This document shows positions 37,005-53,602 of a stretch of DNA of 64,000 nt, piece after piece. The DNA lies in the NCBI RefSeq assembly GCF_028389875.1, contig NC_084687.1, forward strand, positions 2,072,611 to 2,136,610, read 5' to 3'. The notes below the pieces were generated by a model. That model had not been told where the DNA came from. It searched no databases and was given only the letters and a program-made list of their open reading frames with translations. This DNA comes from Rhea pennata (Eukaryota > Chordata > Aves > Rheiformes > Rheidae). Made by a program: the position numbers and the translations under genes. Position 1 is the stretch's first letter; every line of letters starts with the position of its first letter.

Positions 37005-37110
37005 AGTAGGTGGAAGCAGTGTGGTCCAGTGGCTAGAGCACTGCCCTGGCGTTCAGCACTCCTCTATTCTTCTCTCTTCAGTTGTTTTGTTTGTACACTA
37101 AGAATCCTTA
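37005..37110 (+). repeat. MIR-like SINE, 5' tRNA-derived part
   Basis: GCAGTGTGGTCCAGTGGCTA followed by GAGCACTGCCCTGG closely follows the MIR head (tRNA-derived A-box region). It is the best preserved MIR-type piece in the window. Confidence 0.75.
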
Positions 37111-37719
37111 GACTGTTTCTGTTTCAGTCAAATGCTTTCCAATCTAGGGGCAGAAGTAGCCTATGAAAGAGTTAAATGCATCTAAGGCGACAGAAGTAGG
37201 GGTCAAGCCCTCTGGTACACAACCCATATCGCAATTGTTGTCCCTTTTGCTGCTGCCCTAGAGATGCCCTAACCCAGCACTACGAGTCTCCTCATTGTCA
37301 CGCTTCGAGGTGTGAGTGAGCAATTACCCCACAGTTGTGAGCCATGAGACCCAACACCAAATTCCATAGCCAACATTTATCTTTTCATGGCTGATATATT
37401 AATGGTTGTTCTCTGCCCAGCGCTCATCTGATGAGAGGTCATGCCTCACAGAGAGTCCTTCACAATGCCAGCCCGTCTGTGCATGACCAAATGACACATA
37501 CTGACACTGTATCTCCCGGGTTATCAGAGTCCAGCATGCTGGGAAAGCCACATCTTCTGTCAGCCCACACACATACACCAGCTGCCCCAGCCTGTGATTG
37601 ACAATGTTTGTTCACTAACAGATGCCCAGAAATCTCTGAAACAGTTTCTACATGCACTTTTAAGATTGTCAGGTCTTTCATATTAGGATCTTAAAGCACA
37701 TTCAAAAGCAGTTCTTCAG
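37111..37719. other. intergenic DNA between two MIR-like fragments, nothing recognised
   Basis: About 0.6 kb without a supported gene or repeat family. Confidence 0.45.
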
Positions 37720-37815
37720 TCACCCTCACAGAAACCCTTCAGCACTATAGCATAACCCTTGATTGAGGAAACTGAGGTACAGCACAGAAGCCATTTTCTT
37801 AGAGTTGTAAGAGAA
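37720..37815 (-). repeat. MIR-like SINE fragment (core/3' part)
   Basis: GATTGAGGAAACTGAGGTAC then AGCACAGAAGCC is the reverse complement of the MIR 3' segment (complement of CCTCAGTTTCCTCATC). Confidence 0.7.
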
Positions 37816-40800
37816 CTGATGGCAAAAAGTGAAGAATAATTGCTGTTCTTTGGTCTAACCAACCACCTACAGCAAGGAAGAAAACTCAGGTAGGCTGGCC
37901 TAATGCTCAAGCACCCAAAAATGCTCCTTGTATCCTCTCTTACGAATTTACAAATCTGTAAGTATTTTGAGAACAAATTTCATTTTGCATTTAGCACAGA
38001 GATCAGATCATTTTGTTACAGATAAAGAACGAAGTGAGTTCTCCACAACCTGTAGGATGTCTTTTTAACGATAGGATATATCTCCAGGATATTTACAAAT
38101 CACTTTATTTGTTTACAGTTTAAAATAAATTGCTCTTTAAATATCCAGCATCTTATGTGATCCCTTTGTTTTCCCGGAAGAAGGTTTTCAGTGTGGTCAC
38201 TAACACCCATTTCTAGAGATAACAAGGACATGCTGTTCTGATGTGTCCCTAGCCATTTATAATATTAATAAAAATGTCACCTGTCCTTCAAAAGCTGATA
38301 CTGCAAATTCCATTAAGGATTCATTACATAGCATCAGTAGGGGAGCGTTCTGGGTGTTGGAGTATATGCAGAGTGCATTTCTCCACTTACATATTTGTTT
38401 CTTTGTTTCTTACGCCAATCTCTGATTCCCTCTCCCTCCATGCCAGATAACCATGTTTGGACTCTACTGCCAGGATGCTGCCTGTGGAAAGATCCTCTGA
38501 GGTGCCTCTCTTGTCCTGCCTGCTGCCAATAAAGTACAAACCCTCAAATTCATTGCTAAGTCTTTATTCTCCAGAGTACAATTTAGACTCTTGCCAGATC
38601 AGTGTTCAAGTTACAGTTTCAGTGACTTACATCAACCCAAATTACTCAGAATTCAGGGACAAGTCTGTAAAAGTTCAGGACCTGCTATGGGAGTTAGATT
38701 TTCAAAGGGACCTGCATTCGGCCCATAGAGAAATTCAGAAAATATGACCATATATTTTGGATCTATATAGTGTTGCACAATATGATAAGGGGCAAAGCTG
38801 AGCAACAGGTAGGGAAAGCAGTAAATTCTGCTTCCTCCAGCCAAACTCTCTCCTTTTCCATTACTGCTGGGCTTTAAACAGGTATAGGGATGATATCCAA
38901 AAGGCAATCAAGCCCACTTGGTCAGAATTATCTGGGAAGGGCAGAAAGGGTGCTGCGCAGGATGAAAGCCAGCAAGAAAGGAACAGTGAACAGTCTTCGG
39001 AAGGTGTTGTATATGAGACATCTCCCATCACTACAAAGGAAATGTCTCCCCTGAACATTGGAATAAAAGTCAATGCACATAACAGCTAACCCTCCCTTCC
39101 AAGAAATTAGAAATCAGCCACCTGAAAAAAAGGGACTTAAAACTAACATGCAGCTTCAAAGCTTATCTTGCATTTGGTGGGCCTGTCTTTTGAGGCACTT
39201 ACTAGCACTAGGTACAGGGGCACTCACCTAAAATTCCGTTTGTCACATTCGATGTCTCTGCAGCCTGGGCCCATTTCTTTTCTTATTCTAGGAAGGTTCC
39301 TCAGTATCTTGTCACTAGGCTAAGTTATTTACTCCAGGTGCCTATCCATCCTGCTTCAGCCCTGCAAGTAGTGACACACCTTTGGACTGCAGCTCAGGAA
39401 CAATGAAGAGATGACTGTGACAATAGAGCTATAACAGAGAAGATAAAAATATTGCCTTGTCAGTTGTGCTAATAAAGTTGCCAACATAAAAGCCCCATAA
39501 TCATCTGGCTTTTAAGCTTACACGAACCTTGTCCTTTCACAGCACTGACAGCAACCCATAACCAGGCCTAAAGTTCTGTTCTGAAACAAGAACAGTGAGT
39601 GCATACAAAGCAGTTCACCCAATCTGCATCATGGGAGTAGGAGGAAGGAATTAGAAGTCCCTTATGTATCTAATACCTAGGATTATGCTCATGGATTATT
39701 TCCTTGGATACTATCACTTACTCCAGTTGGCTTAGACCACGATCCTGTAACAGACTCCAACAGAGTGCGAGGGGAGCGCAGCCGTGCCTGGCTCAGAATT
39801 TTACACATCATGGTAATGGGGTAAGAAAATTCAGTAATTCCCACACCGAGGTCCAGGCACTCCCGAGGCCATTGTAAGTAGTAGCCATAAAACTGTACTA
39901 ACAGGCACATGTGTATTATTTTCAACTGTAAGGTTAATCATCTGGGTTCATGGTGCTCTGCAAAATATTTTAAGGGCTGGCAGAAACCATAACCTATACA
40001 TTCTACATACCTCAGAGTAAGCAGTCTCAAGTGGATTTAAGCTTCCTCCTAACAAGTTAAAATTGCTTGACAGATATTTCCCTCCAATTTACACTTATTT
40101 CTGGCTGAATACATCTCACTTCAGTCTTCTTGTTTTTATTTTCATCAAAAAAGTGACCTCTGCCACAAAGCTGGAAACATCCTTCCCATTAAGATTAGTG
40201 GGCTCCACATGGCATTCACTGTGAATTCCTAAGCCAAAGGTTGCATGTGGCTGCAGTGCTGTACAGAGCAGTTCATTCACTGAACAGATACATGGTTCAT
40301 AATACTTAATCTTCCCCTGGCCCACCCTAAGCAAGGTATAGTTGCTTCAGTCACTAGCAGAAGGCACTGGGCTTTCAGATGTTAAACCAGAGTTTAGGGT
40401 CTTTTTTTTTTTTTCTCTCCCTCTTCTACCAATGAACGCTCTCTATTCAAAGAAGAAATCAGTCTTGATTTCATGAGCAAGAGCAGCCACTGCCACAAAC
40501 CCAGGGCTCAGATAAAACAGCAAAATACCAGAATAGAGAAGTAATTTCAATCATCCAGCTAAAGACTAGAACTTCACAGAGAATTTCCGCAGAATCAAAT
40601 CACTCCAACCTAAGCAAGGAACAATTTGTACTGAAGGTGAAATGTGTTTATCCAATGCTTTAAATTTCAGCAACAGGCCTTCTACAGGAGACCTGCTATC
40701 TGTGAAGGCAGCTTTCTGCTGTGCTAACTGCAAAGACCCTTATACCCACAGCAACACCAAGGCCAATGTTACTAACAAACCCAAAGTAAGACTGTGGTCA

Positions 40801-41059
40801 GGGAAAATGGGGCAAAAATCAAAACACTGCTAGGGCGATTTCAGAACAAATGGAAGATCTCACGGCCTTGGAAACGTGTAACATCCTCCTCAATACAATA
40901 AATCAGCAAAAACAAGTCACTAGCTTTTAATGTAAAAGATTGACTGCAGAGCGACAGCCTTCGAGCTAGAGGAGTCTGAATATAATTTACAATCGTACAA
41001 CAGTTAAAAGAGGGATACTCGAAACACGGCCCGCTGGAGCCTGGGTTCGCCTTATTCAG
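37816..41059. other. intergenic DNA upstream of the TMEM9 CpG island
   Basis: Non-coding, with a poly-T run at 40402-40414. No other element was recognised. Confidence 0.5.
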
Positions 41060-41830
41060 ATGAATACAGGCAGCGTCGCCCCCGATGCGGAGGGAGCAAG
41101 GGCAGCCGCGGGAGGCAGGTCGCAAAGGTCAGGCCGCAGCTCTGAGGGAGATCTAGCCCTTCTCGGGGCTCCGCTGGGCTCCGTCCCCCTCTCCAGCCGC
41201 CTGGAACGAGGGCTGCCCCGCGCCCGGGCCGCCTCGAGGGGGCCCCAGGGCCGGCAGCGCCGCGCAGCGCCCGGCGGTGCCTTCCCGCCGCACCGTCCCT
41301 CACCGCTGTGGGCCGGCGGAGGGCGGGCCTTCTCCTTCAGGCGGCTGCGGCGCGAGCTGCCTTCTGACTGGCCATCGGCTCTGCCTGTCACGCGGCGCAA
41401 CCAATGGCAGCGCAGATGCCGGGGCGGAGGTGGGGGCGAGCCGGTGTCGGGGGCGGGTGTTGCGCACCGGCGTCGTGCGGCAGGTAGGGCCGGTAACGGC
41501 TGCGCGCGCGGCGGCGGCGGCCTGAGCCCGGGCCCGGCTCCTCCTCCTCTCTCCTCCGCTCCCCCGGCGCGTCCCCCTCTCAAGGCGGGCGGGGGTTGGG
41601 AGGGGGCTCGGTGGTCGGTTGCGCGGCGGGCAGGTGCTCCGGTGGCGGCGGCCTGCGGCGGCCCGTGTGGCGGCAGCCGCCCCGGCCTCGCTTACCGGAG
41701 CATCCCGGCAGGCTGGTTCGGCGCACAGGGCCGCGCTGTGGAAACTCCCCCGGGGGGGAGGGAGCGGGCAGCATCCGTTGCCCCTCGGCGGGGATTGTGG
41801 GCTCGCCACTGAGAAAAGCCTCGCTCCTCA
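41060..41830. promoter_or_regulatory. CpG island, probable TMEM9 promoter and first exon
   Basis: GC content and CpG density jump sharply here compared with AT-rich flanks on both sides. Inside are a CCAAT box at 41401-41405 (AACCAATGGCAG), GC boxes GGGGCGGAGG at 41421-41430 and GGGGGCGGG near 41449-41457, and no TATA box: a housekeeping-type promoter. The first TMEM9 exon must be untranslated and lie here, since the start codon is in an exon at 44125. Candidate donors are CAG|GTAGGG at 41484 and GTGG|GTAACG at 41868. Long open frames on both strands across the island are what GC-rich DNA produces by chance. Confidence 0.85.
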
Positions 41831-44124
41831 TGGAAGGGCCTGCTTCTGACACGAAGCCCTGGAGTGGGTAACGCCTCGGAGCCATTGCAGATCTAGACTT
41901 CAGAAGGGTTCCGTGATGATGCAGAAGATGAAGAGTTTATTGGGCTTGTTCCTACTGAGAGGGCACCCAGGACGAATGCTTGCAATGTGCCGATAGCTGC
42001 CTCAGCGGAGTTAGGCCTCCAGGAGCTGCCATGCTGCTCAGTCAGGGCTCAGAGATATTTCCTGTGTTTGAGTCCCTCTCCTTGTCGTTCAAAGCGTTGT
42101 TAGTGTTTGCTCCAGATGTGGATGCTTTCAGAGAGCCAGCCACTGTAAGCCTGGGTTGTTATCTGGAGGACAATAGCTGTAAGGCGTATGTGAAAGTGCC
42201 CCTTTGAATATCTCTCTTGAACTCAGAAATAACTGTGTGTACATTGTCATTTATGTGTCTGCAATATTTTGCAGTTTATTATGGGTGCACTCAGTCTCTA
42301 TGCATCATTTTGAGTTTTTTTTTTCTTTCTCTTGGTAAGCATGATATAATACATCACATATTTTTCCTGTTCATATAAAAAAGGACAGTTAAGACTTGTT
42401 CTGATCATCTGAATTTAGTTTAAGAGGCTACCACTAAACTCTAGATATATATTCCATTATTGGATTATAAATTTAAACAGGTATTAGTCCAAAAACATTT
42501 CCACGTGATAGGGAATGATAACTACACAACTCAGATATGTCATACATTAAGCAGAATTTCTGAAGGAGAGCTAGACTCCTGATGCAGATGTAGCAGGAGG
42601 GTCTCTCCAAAGAAAGAAGCATTGATGGAGAATTGCTATTTTCATTGCTATTGCAGTACTGACATTCAAACTTAAGGAATTTTGCCCTTTAGAGTAAATT
42701 TAAATATTTAGACCAATTCTAAATATTTAAGTGGTATTTATTTAAAGCCCATTAATTGTGGAATTATTCTGTGACGAGACTTGCTGGCTGTAGTGAAGTC
42801 AAAATCACTGAGGTAGAATTTGATTCTGTAAGTCCAAGACCTATTAAATTATGCTGATGATAGAATTTATATGGGAAAGGTGATTCAGCTTTCATGGGAT
42901 AGTGCCTGGTTTTTGGTAGGTGGGGAGCAGGGTTAATAAAGCCTGTGAAGTGGTAAGCTGATAGGTCTGGAATGCATTTTGACATTTTTTGGTAGGTCAG
43001 TTTGACAAAATAATAATTTGTTTGAATAAAGAAGAGGAACTTGGTGGTTGTAATCTATTAAATCTATGAAGAATTAGTTACTTTAATTTTAGAATATTGA
43101 AATAAGATAAAGAAAATGATGATGTAATATCCTTGTGGTATAAATACTAATGGAATTATGTTAGCTAATAGAATATAAGTACCTGGAGTTAGCTGTGAGA
43201 TTATGTGTGCCATATGGAGCTGATTAATGAAACTGTAAATTATCTTCCCTGAATAAGAAACCTCAACCTCTCCTGAAGTGGCTTTTTGGAACTGTCCCCA
43301 AGGTGTCATGATACCTTCTGTGCCTTTTGTCTCCAAGCATGCCAGGGTTTAAACATGAATCTTCTTCTAGGACTAACTTTGCCTTTTATGGGAAAGGTAA
43401 TGAATTCCTATTCCCTTTGATTTGTGCAAACACACGTCTCGGTTGCAACAACTTTGTTTATGCTCGTGTACCAAAAGCAATCTAACAGTTTCACCAAGCT
43501 TACAACTTGCAAGAGGAAAATAATTAGGACTTCACTAAACAGGTACCCTGTGGTAAAGGAACTTCAGGATTGGTAAATTTTCCATGCCTTTGCCATGGTT
43601 TCCTCTCGAGAGAGGAAAATGTGCTAACCCATTCAGAAGCAAAACTTTGGCCACTGGAAGTTGAATGACTCAATATTTACCATACTGTACAACAGTGAGA
43701 CCCTGTTGTACTTTCCTAGCTCTACCTGTCTTTGGTTTTCGCAGTCCTGTATCTTTTACTAGGCAAAATCCCCAGTGGCAAGGTATCAGTTGAAGGTCTC
43801 CATCACAGTAAGGATTATAGAGGAGGTTATGTGTAGTTGCAGAAGTCAAGTTGCAAGGAAGCCATCGATATTCTTTGCAGAACTGTGGTAGTTTGGGTAC
43901 ATGGCTGTAGGACTGTGAAAAACATCCATAGCTATTTAGTTGGTGGAAGCTCTTTGGGCAAGCGTGTTGTTCAGGATCCGTGTGGAGTACTTGCAGGAGC
44001 TTCTGATCAGCTTTGGCTCCTGGGTAAAATAAAGGCAAGTGAGTTGGAAGAGAAAGCTCAAACTGTAACTTGTTCTGATTGCATTCAGCTTCTCTTTCCT
44101 GAATATGAATTTTTGTTTCCTCAG
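41831..44124 (+). other. TMEM9 5' intron
   Basis: Sequence between the CpG-island first exon and the first coding exon. A frame opening at 43837 runs into exon 1 in frame, but is only read-through intron. No repeat family was recognised. Confidence 0.55.
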
Positions 44125-44130
44125 GCCCTC

Positions 44131-49694
<5,564 letters not shown>

Positions 49695-49724
49695 ACAAGC
49701 AGCTACACAGCACCACTTCCCAAG

Positions 49725-49800
49725 AGACAGGGTAGCTCAGTTGGTAGAGGTGGATAGTAGGCCATCTTTCAGGATGTCTGTGGTGTTTGACTGAAAGCTC
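49725..49800 (+). repeat. tRNA-like / tRNA-derived SINE remnant in TMEM9 3' UTR
   Basis: GGGTAGCTCAGTTGGTAGAG (starting near 49729) is a near-perfect tRNA D-arm/A-box phrase. The downstream part lacks a matching anticodon stem and a good B box (only GTGTTTGACTGAAAG), so it is not a functional tRNA gene. It is best read as the head of a tRNA-derived SINE. Confidence 0.45.
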
Positions 49801-51208
49801 TAACCCTCTCTGATACTACAGTCTTCATATAGAGGGGCAGGCCAAAGTGTTTGGTTCTAGTTTTGTCCCCCTGCCTTTTACATCTCAGCCCAGAGGCTCC
49901 TTAACCTTTGCTCACTGAGATCTGCACTGTCTGTTGGCCCCATGCCTGCATGTAAATGGTCGTATGCAGTGCTGCTGCCTTGGTTAATGAGCTGACTTGT
50001 GTGGGGACCGCAACTCCAGTGCACTGTGCTCAGCTTGACACTGCAGGCACTACTTGCTGGGACTGAAGTCTCCATCATCCCCTTTCCCTTTCCCCCCATT
50101 ACAGATGGAGCCTCAGTATGAATTACTGTAAGTTGGCCAAATCCACTCCTGGCTTCTGTGGGATAAAAGTAGTTTCACTGTGTGGCTTCTCTCAGCCGTC
50201 TTCTGCTACTGTGCTGTCATATGACAGTCTGCTGAAACCTGGAGCCTTGCAGTAGTGTGTTTGCTCTTTGTGGCACATCTGTGGTCTCAGAGAATGCATT
50301 TGGAGGAGTTGCACTTGTCCAGTCCCGTTAGTGAGGCAAAAAAAAAAAAAGTAGGTATGAAGGAACAAAGTTATGACTTGTCCGCCTCCAGCACGAGGAG
50401 GTGGATTTGCTTTGGATCATAGTTGTTATTCTTGCTATGCAGTTCTAGGACACAACATCCTACCATAAACAACAAGCCTAGGCCTTCTGGTGTAACTGCA
50501 TGCCACTGCTCCCTGGAAGTCAGTCATTGCCTTCATTTACACTTGCCACAGATGCCTTCTGTAAAAGGTGCTGCTCCAGGATGAAGAGACCTCCTTCTTC
50601 AGCTGGCACTGATGTTAATCAGGCAATGTTCTACTAAGATGTGTGTGCTGCTTTGGAAGGAAGAGGCAGGGATTCCTGTCAGTAGTCCACTGCTGCTTAT
50701 CTTTGGTGTAGATTTGGATAATTTCTGTTGTCTTCAATGGAGTTTCTCCAGACTTACACCACCATAATTGAGATAGCGGCCTGGTTTTGTGTAGGTGGAC
50801 ATCACAAAACTGATTAGTACATTCACAGGTAAGAGACCAACAGGTAAATGGGGTGATTTACGTTTTAGATTTCTGTTTTTCCTGGTTTGGCAGTGGGTAC
50901 TGGGGCGAAAGTATTTCATTTATACCCACCTTAATACCCCTTGACATTCTCACAGTGGGTTCAGCGGCATTTGTGTCAAAGAGAACTGGAACAATGGCTT
51001 TGCTGGAGTGTCAGATATGCTTGCTGACTGGTTCTCAGGGACCTAGAAAGGGCCTTGTGCTTCTCAAAAATATAAAGAAAACAGAGAGCTCTGACTCTGC
51101 TTTGGCTGTGTGGAGCAAAATGAAGTGATTCTGCAGTGTATATATTGATCCCACTGAGAATATTTATAATGTAAGGAAGGTGCTGAGTTTATCACATAGC
51201 ATCTCTAT

Positions 51209-51214
51209 ATTAAA
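51209..51214 (+). terminator. candidate TMEM9 poly(A) signal ATTAAA
   Basis: The commonest variant hexamer, followed within 30 bases by a T-rich downstream element. Confidence 0.4.
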
Positions 51215-51235
51215 TGCAGAAAGATATATTTTATG

Positions 51236-52353
51236 ACTGGCTTTTTTCAGGCAGCTGCTCCATCACTCCAGTACTGAGGTCCACAGCACTGAGCTGTGCT
51301 TACAGTACTCAGGTGTTTTGGTACTGAGTTACACCTTGTATGTTGAAACCGAGTGAATGTTCTCATCTGCAAGTGGCAGATGAGACTATTTTGGTTCTGG
51401 GTCAGGGACTGAGCCAGTGGGCTGGGTCCATCTGGTGGCCAGGGTTCATCTGATGGCCAGTGCTCCTCCAGTTACTCCTGAGACTAGTAATCATCAGAGT
51501 TGGGTGTCCTGCTCCCAGCCCCAGGGGGTGTCGGTGCAGTGCCTGGACACCTGGGTGCCTGATCCCAGAGGGAAGAGGAATGGCATGGAACAGCCAGGAA
51601 CAGCTTGAAACCAGGAAGGGCACAAAAGAGGAAAATAACTGAGGATTAGAAATCACAAGTTGGTGGGTTAAAAAATCCAGATGAGGATGGGGATCAGATG
51701 AAGAGGTTGTAAAACGCACTGTTTTAATCTGATTCTCAGTTAGCTGAGTAATGCTGTCCCTTGCACTGTCCTCCCAGTGAAGATATTTTTTCTACTACCC
51801 GGTCTGAAACAAGACTCCTTCCCACCCCCCACCTCCACCCTGCAAGGGACCCAGATGTCCAGCTGCCCGTGCTCCACTCCACACACCCTTCTGTGTGCCC
51901 TCAGATTTCCTGGAGGCAACTAGAGCTTGAAGGGGGGTAGGGAGCTCTGGAGTCTGTAGGAAGCCATCAGAGGGACCTGAGTTGGGGGAAGCTTAGCTCT
52001 GGAGCGCCCTGGGGCCAAAAGAGGTGCCTTGAAGGATGTCTGCAGGGCCAAGTGGAGGGATCTAGTTGGGAGGCAGGACATGTAATAGGCCAGCACTGGT
52101 AGCAGGACCACTATCAGGACACAGGGACCACTCTCCCCATACTGATGGGCTATAGGGACTGCTTCCCCATGTGGACCCTGGGACCAGGTGCTGCTTGCTG
52201 GAGTATCCCCCAGGCCGGACTAGCATGGTGGGCTCTCCTCTTCACCCCATCCACCACCCTGCTGAACATCGCTTCCCCAAGTGGAAAGCAGATCCCATGG
52301 CTGTCCCCAGGATCTCTCCAGAGACAGGAGGTAGCATCAGCAGCACTGAATAA
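51236..52353. other. interval between the TMEM9 and MGAT4-family 3' ends
   Basis: No gene is recognised. A short imperfect tandem repeat lies at about 51413-51461 (TCTGGTGGCCAGGGT / TCTGATGGCCAGTGC, period near 23-25). The AATAAA at 52384 lies just beyond. Confidence 0.5.
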
Positions 52354-52359
52354 TTTAAT
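52354..52359 (-). terminator. candidate poly(A) signal for the MGAT4-family gene
   Basis: ATTAAA on the minus strand about 100 bases after the stop codon, followed by GT-rich sequence. It would give a very short 3' UTR. A second ATTAAA on the minus strand lies at 51728-51723. Confidence 0.35.
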
Positions 52360-52457
52360 TCCCCGTCAAAAAAGACTGAGAAAAATAAAGCTCCTCTTAA
52401 AGTAGTGCAAAATCCTTGCAAATGCTCAGCCATCTTGGATGCCGGTCACGCCCCCAG

Positions 52458-53602
52458 TCAGGTGCTTGACACTGTCCAGATGTCAATGCTCTGGATGATA
52501 AGCCACTCACTCTGGCCTTGGGTCACCCGTATCCTCACGCACTCAGCAGGGTCAGACACTTCCTTTTCCAGGTCCTGTCGCTCAAAGGCCCCCTTTTTGA
52601 AGATGCCCACAGAAGTGTATATGGAGCAGTCCTGGCCATCAGCCCCCTGTCGCCAGCCCAGCTCCAGCATCCCTGCATGCAAGAAGTCCCTCTGGCGCTC
52701 ATTGGAGCCTGTGCGCACCCGGATGCGGGTGATACGGACCGGCTGCTGAAAGATGATGCAGAAGATGCTGCCGTCTGCCGGGGCTTTCCCCCAAAAATAT
52801 CCCTCTGCTCTGCTGTAAGCCTTGAAGGGCTCGTAGTTCTCAAAGACTGCTATGTCAGTGAACAAAGTTGCTGGCGGGTTGTCTGGCAGGTCCAAAGCAT
52901 CAACCTCAAAGTCGTCGTCCTCCAGACGGTTGACAGTGCCCTGGAAGGAAGAGTAGAAGCCCCTGTGTTGGAAGAGGGAGGGCTTGAAGCGGATAACATC
53001 TTTCTGGGTGAGCAGGTGGCGGAAGTGGCTCAGCAGCCAGTCGCATGGCATCTCCTGGTAGAAGAGCAGGAGGAAGCGAGCCAGGCGAGGAAGGTCGCTG
53101 GAGTGGTAGAGCTTGCCAATGTAGCCCAGCTTGGAGAACTCGAGGGTGACCCAGTTGGAGCCTTCCCAGGAGGCTAGTGCTTTGCGGATGGCTGTGAGGA
53201 AGGACTTGGAGCACTGCACATCATCCTCGATCATCAGATAGTAGGTGGAAAGGTTGGCGGCAAAGGCAAGGAGGAACGCATAATCCACATTCTGCTTGGA
53301 CCTGAACCTTACCCGCTCTTCTGGATCATTGTAGTTCCTCTTTAGGCCATCCAGAGTGGGGTAAAACTCATGGGGAGCATGGATAAGCAGGAGCCGGCCC
53401 AGGAGGAGATGGTTAGTGAACCTGTGGGCAATGTTAGTGGCCACTCGGGCATTCCAGCCCGGGTCTGTGTCAGCCAGGTGCACCACCACCACCATCTCCT
53501 GCAGCTCTTCCTCCGTTGACTGCTCAAAGATAGACTGCAACGTGGCCTGGAGGTAGTAGCCACGTGGCCGCCTCACTGATGCCAGTCCCACTGCCAGGAA
53601 CT
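52458..53602 (-). CDS. MGAT4E: MGAT4-family coding exon 3, entire catalytic and lectin domains
   Basis: The acceptor CTCTCTTACAG ends at 53603 and the frame runs 1145 bases to the stop at 52460-52458 without interruption. It carries residues 84-464: the GT54 catalytic domain and the C-terminal lectin-like domain ending [18 protein letters not shown]. Having both domains in one exon is notable. Confidence 0.93.

Larger units (their letters stand above)
49695..51235 (+). other. probable TMEM9 3' UTR
   Basis: Follows the stop codon directly. The first good poly(A) signal is ATTAAA at 51209-51214 with a T-rich element (GGCTTTTTTCAGG) just after it, which would give a 3' UTR of about 1.5 kb. It contains a poly-A run (50338-50350). 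A canonical AATAAA at 52384-52389 is a further candidate but would overlap the 3' end of the gene on the other strand. Confidence 0.45.

Noticed and set aside
41056-41885. Long open frames of 169, 175 and 250 codons on both strands across the CpG island
   Set aside because: They overlap one another, are Arg/Pro/Gly/Ala-rich as expected from GC-rich DNA, have no domain, and sit exactly on the promoter island.
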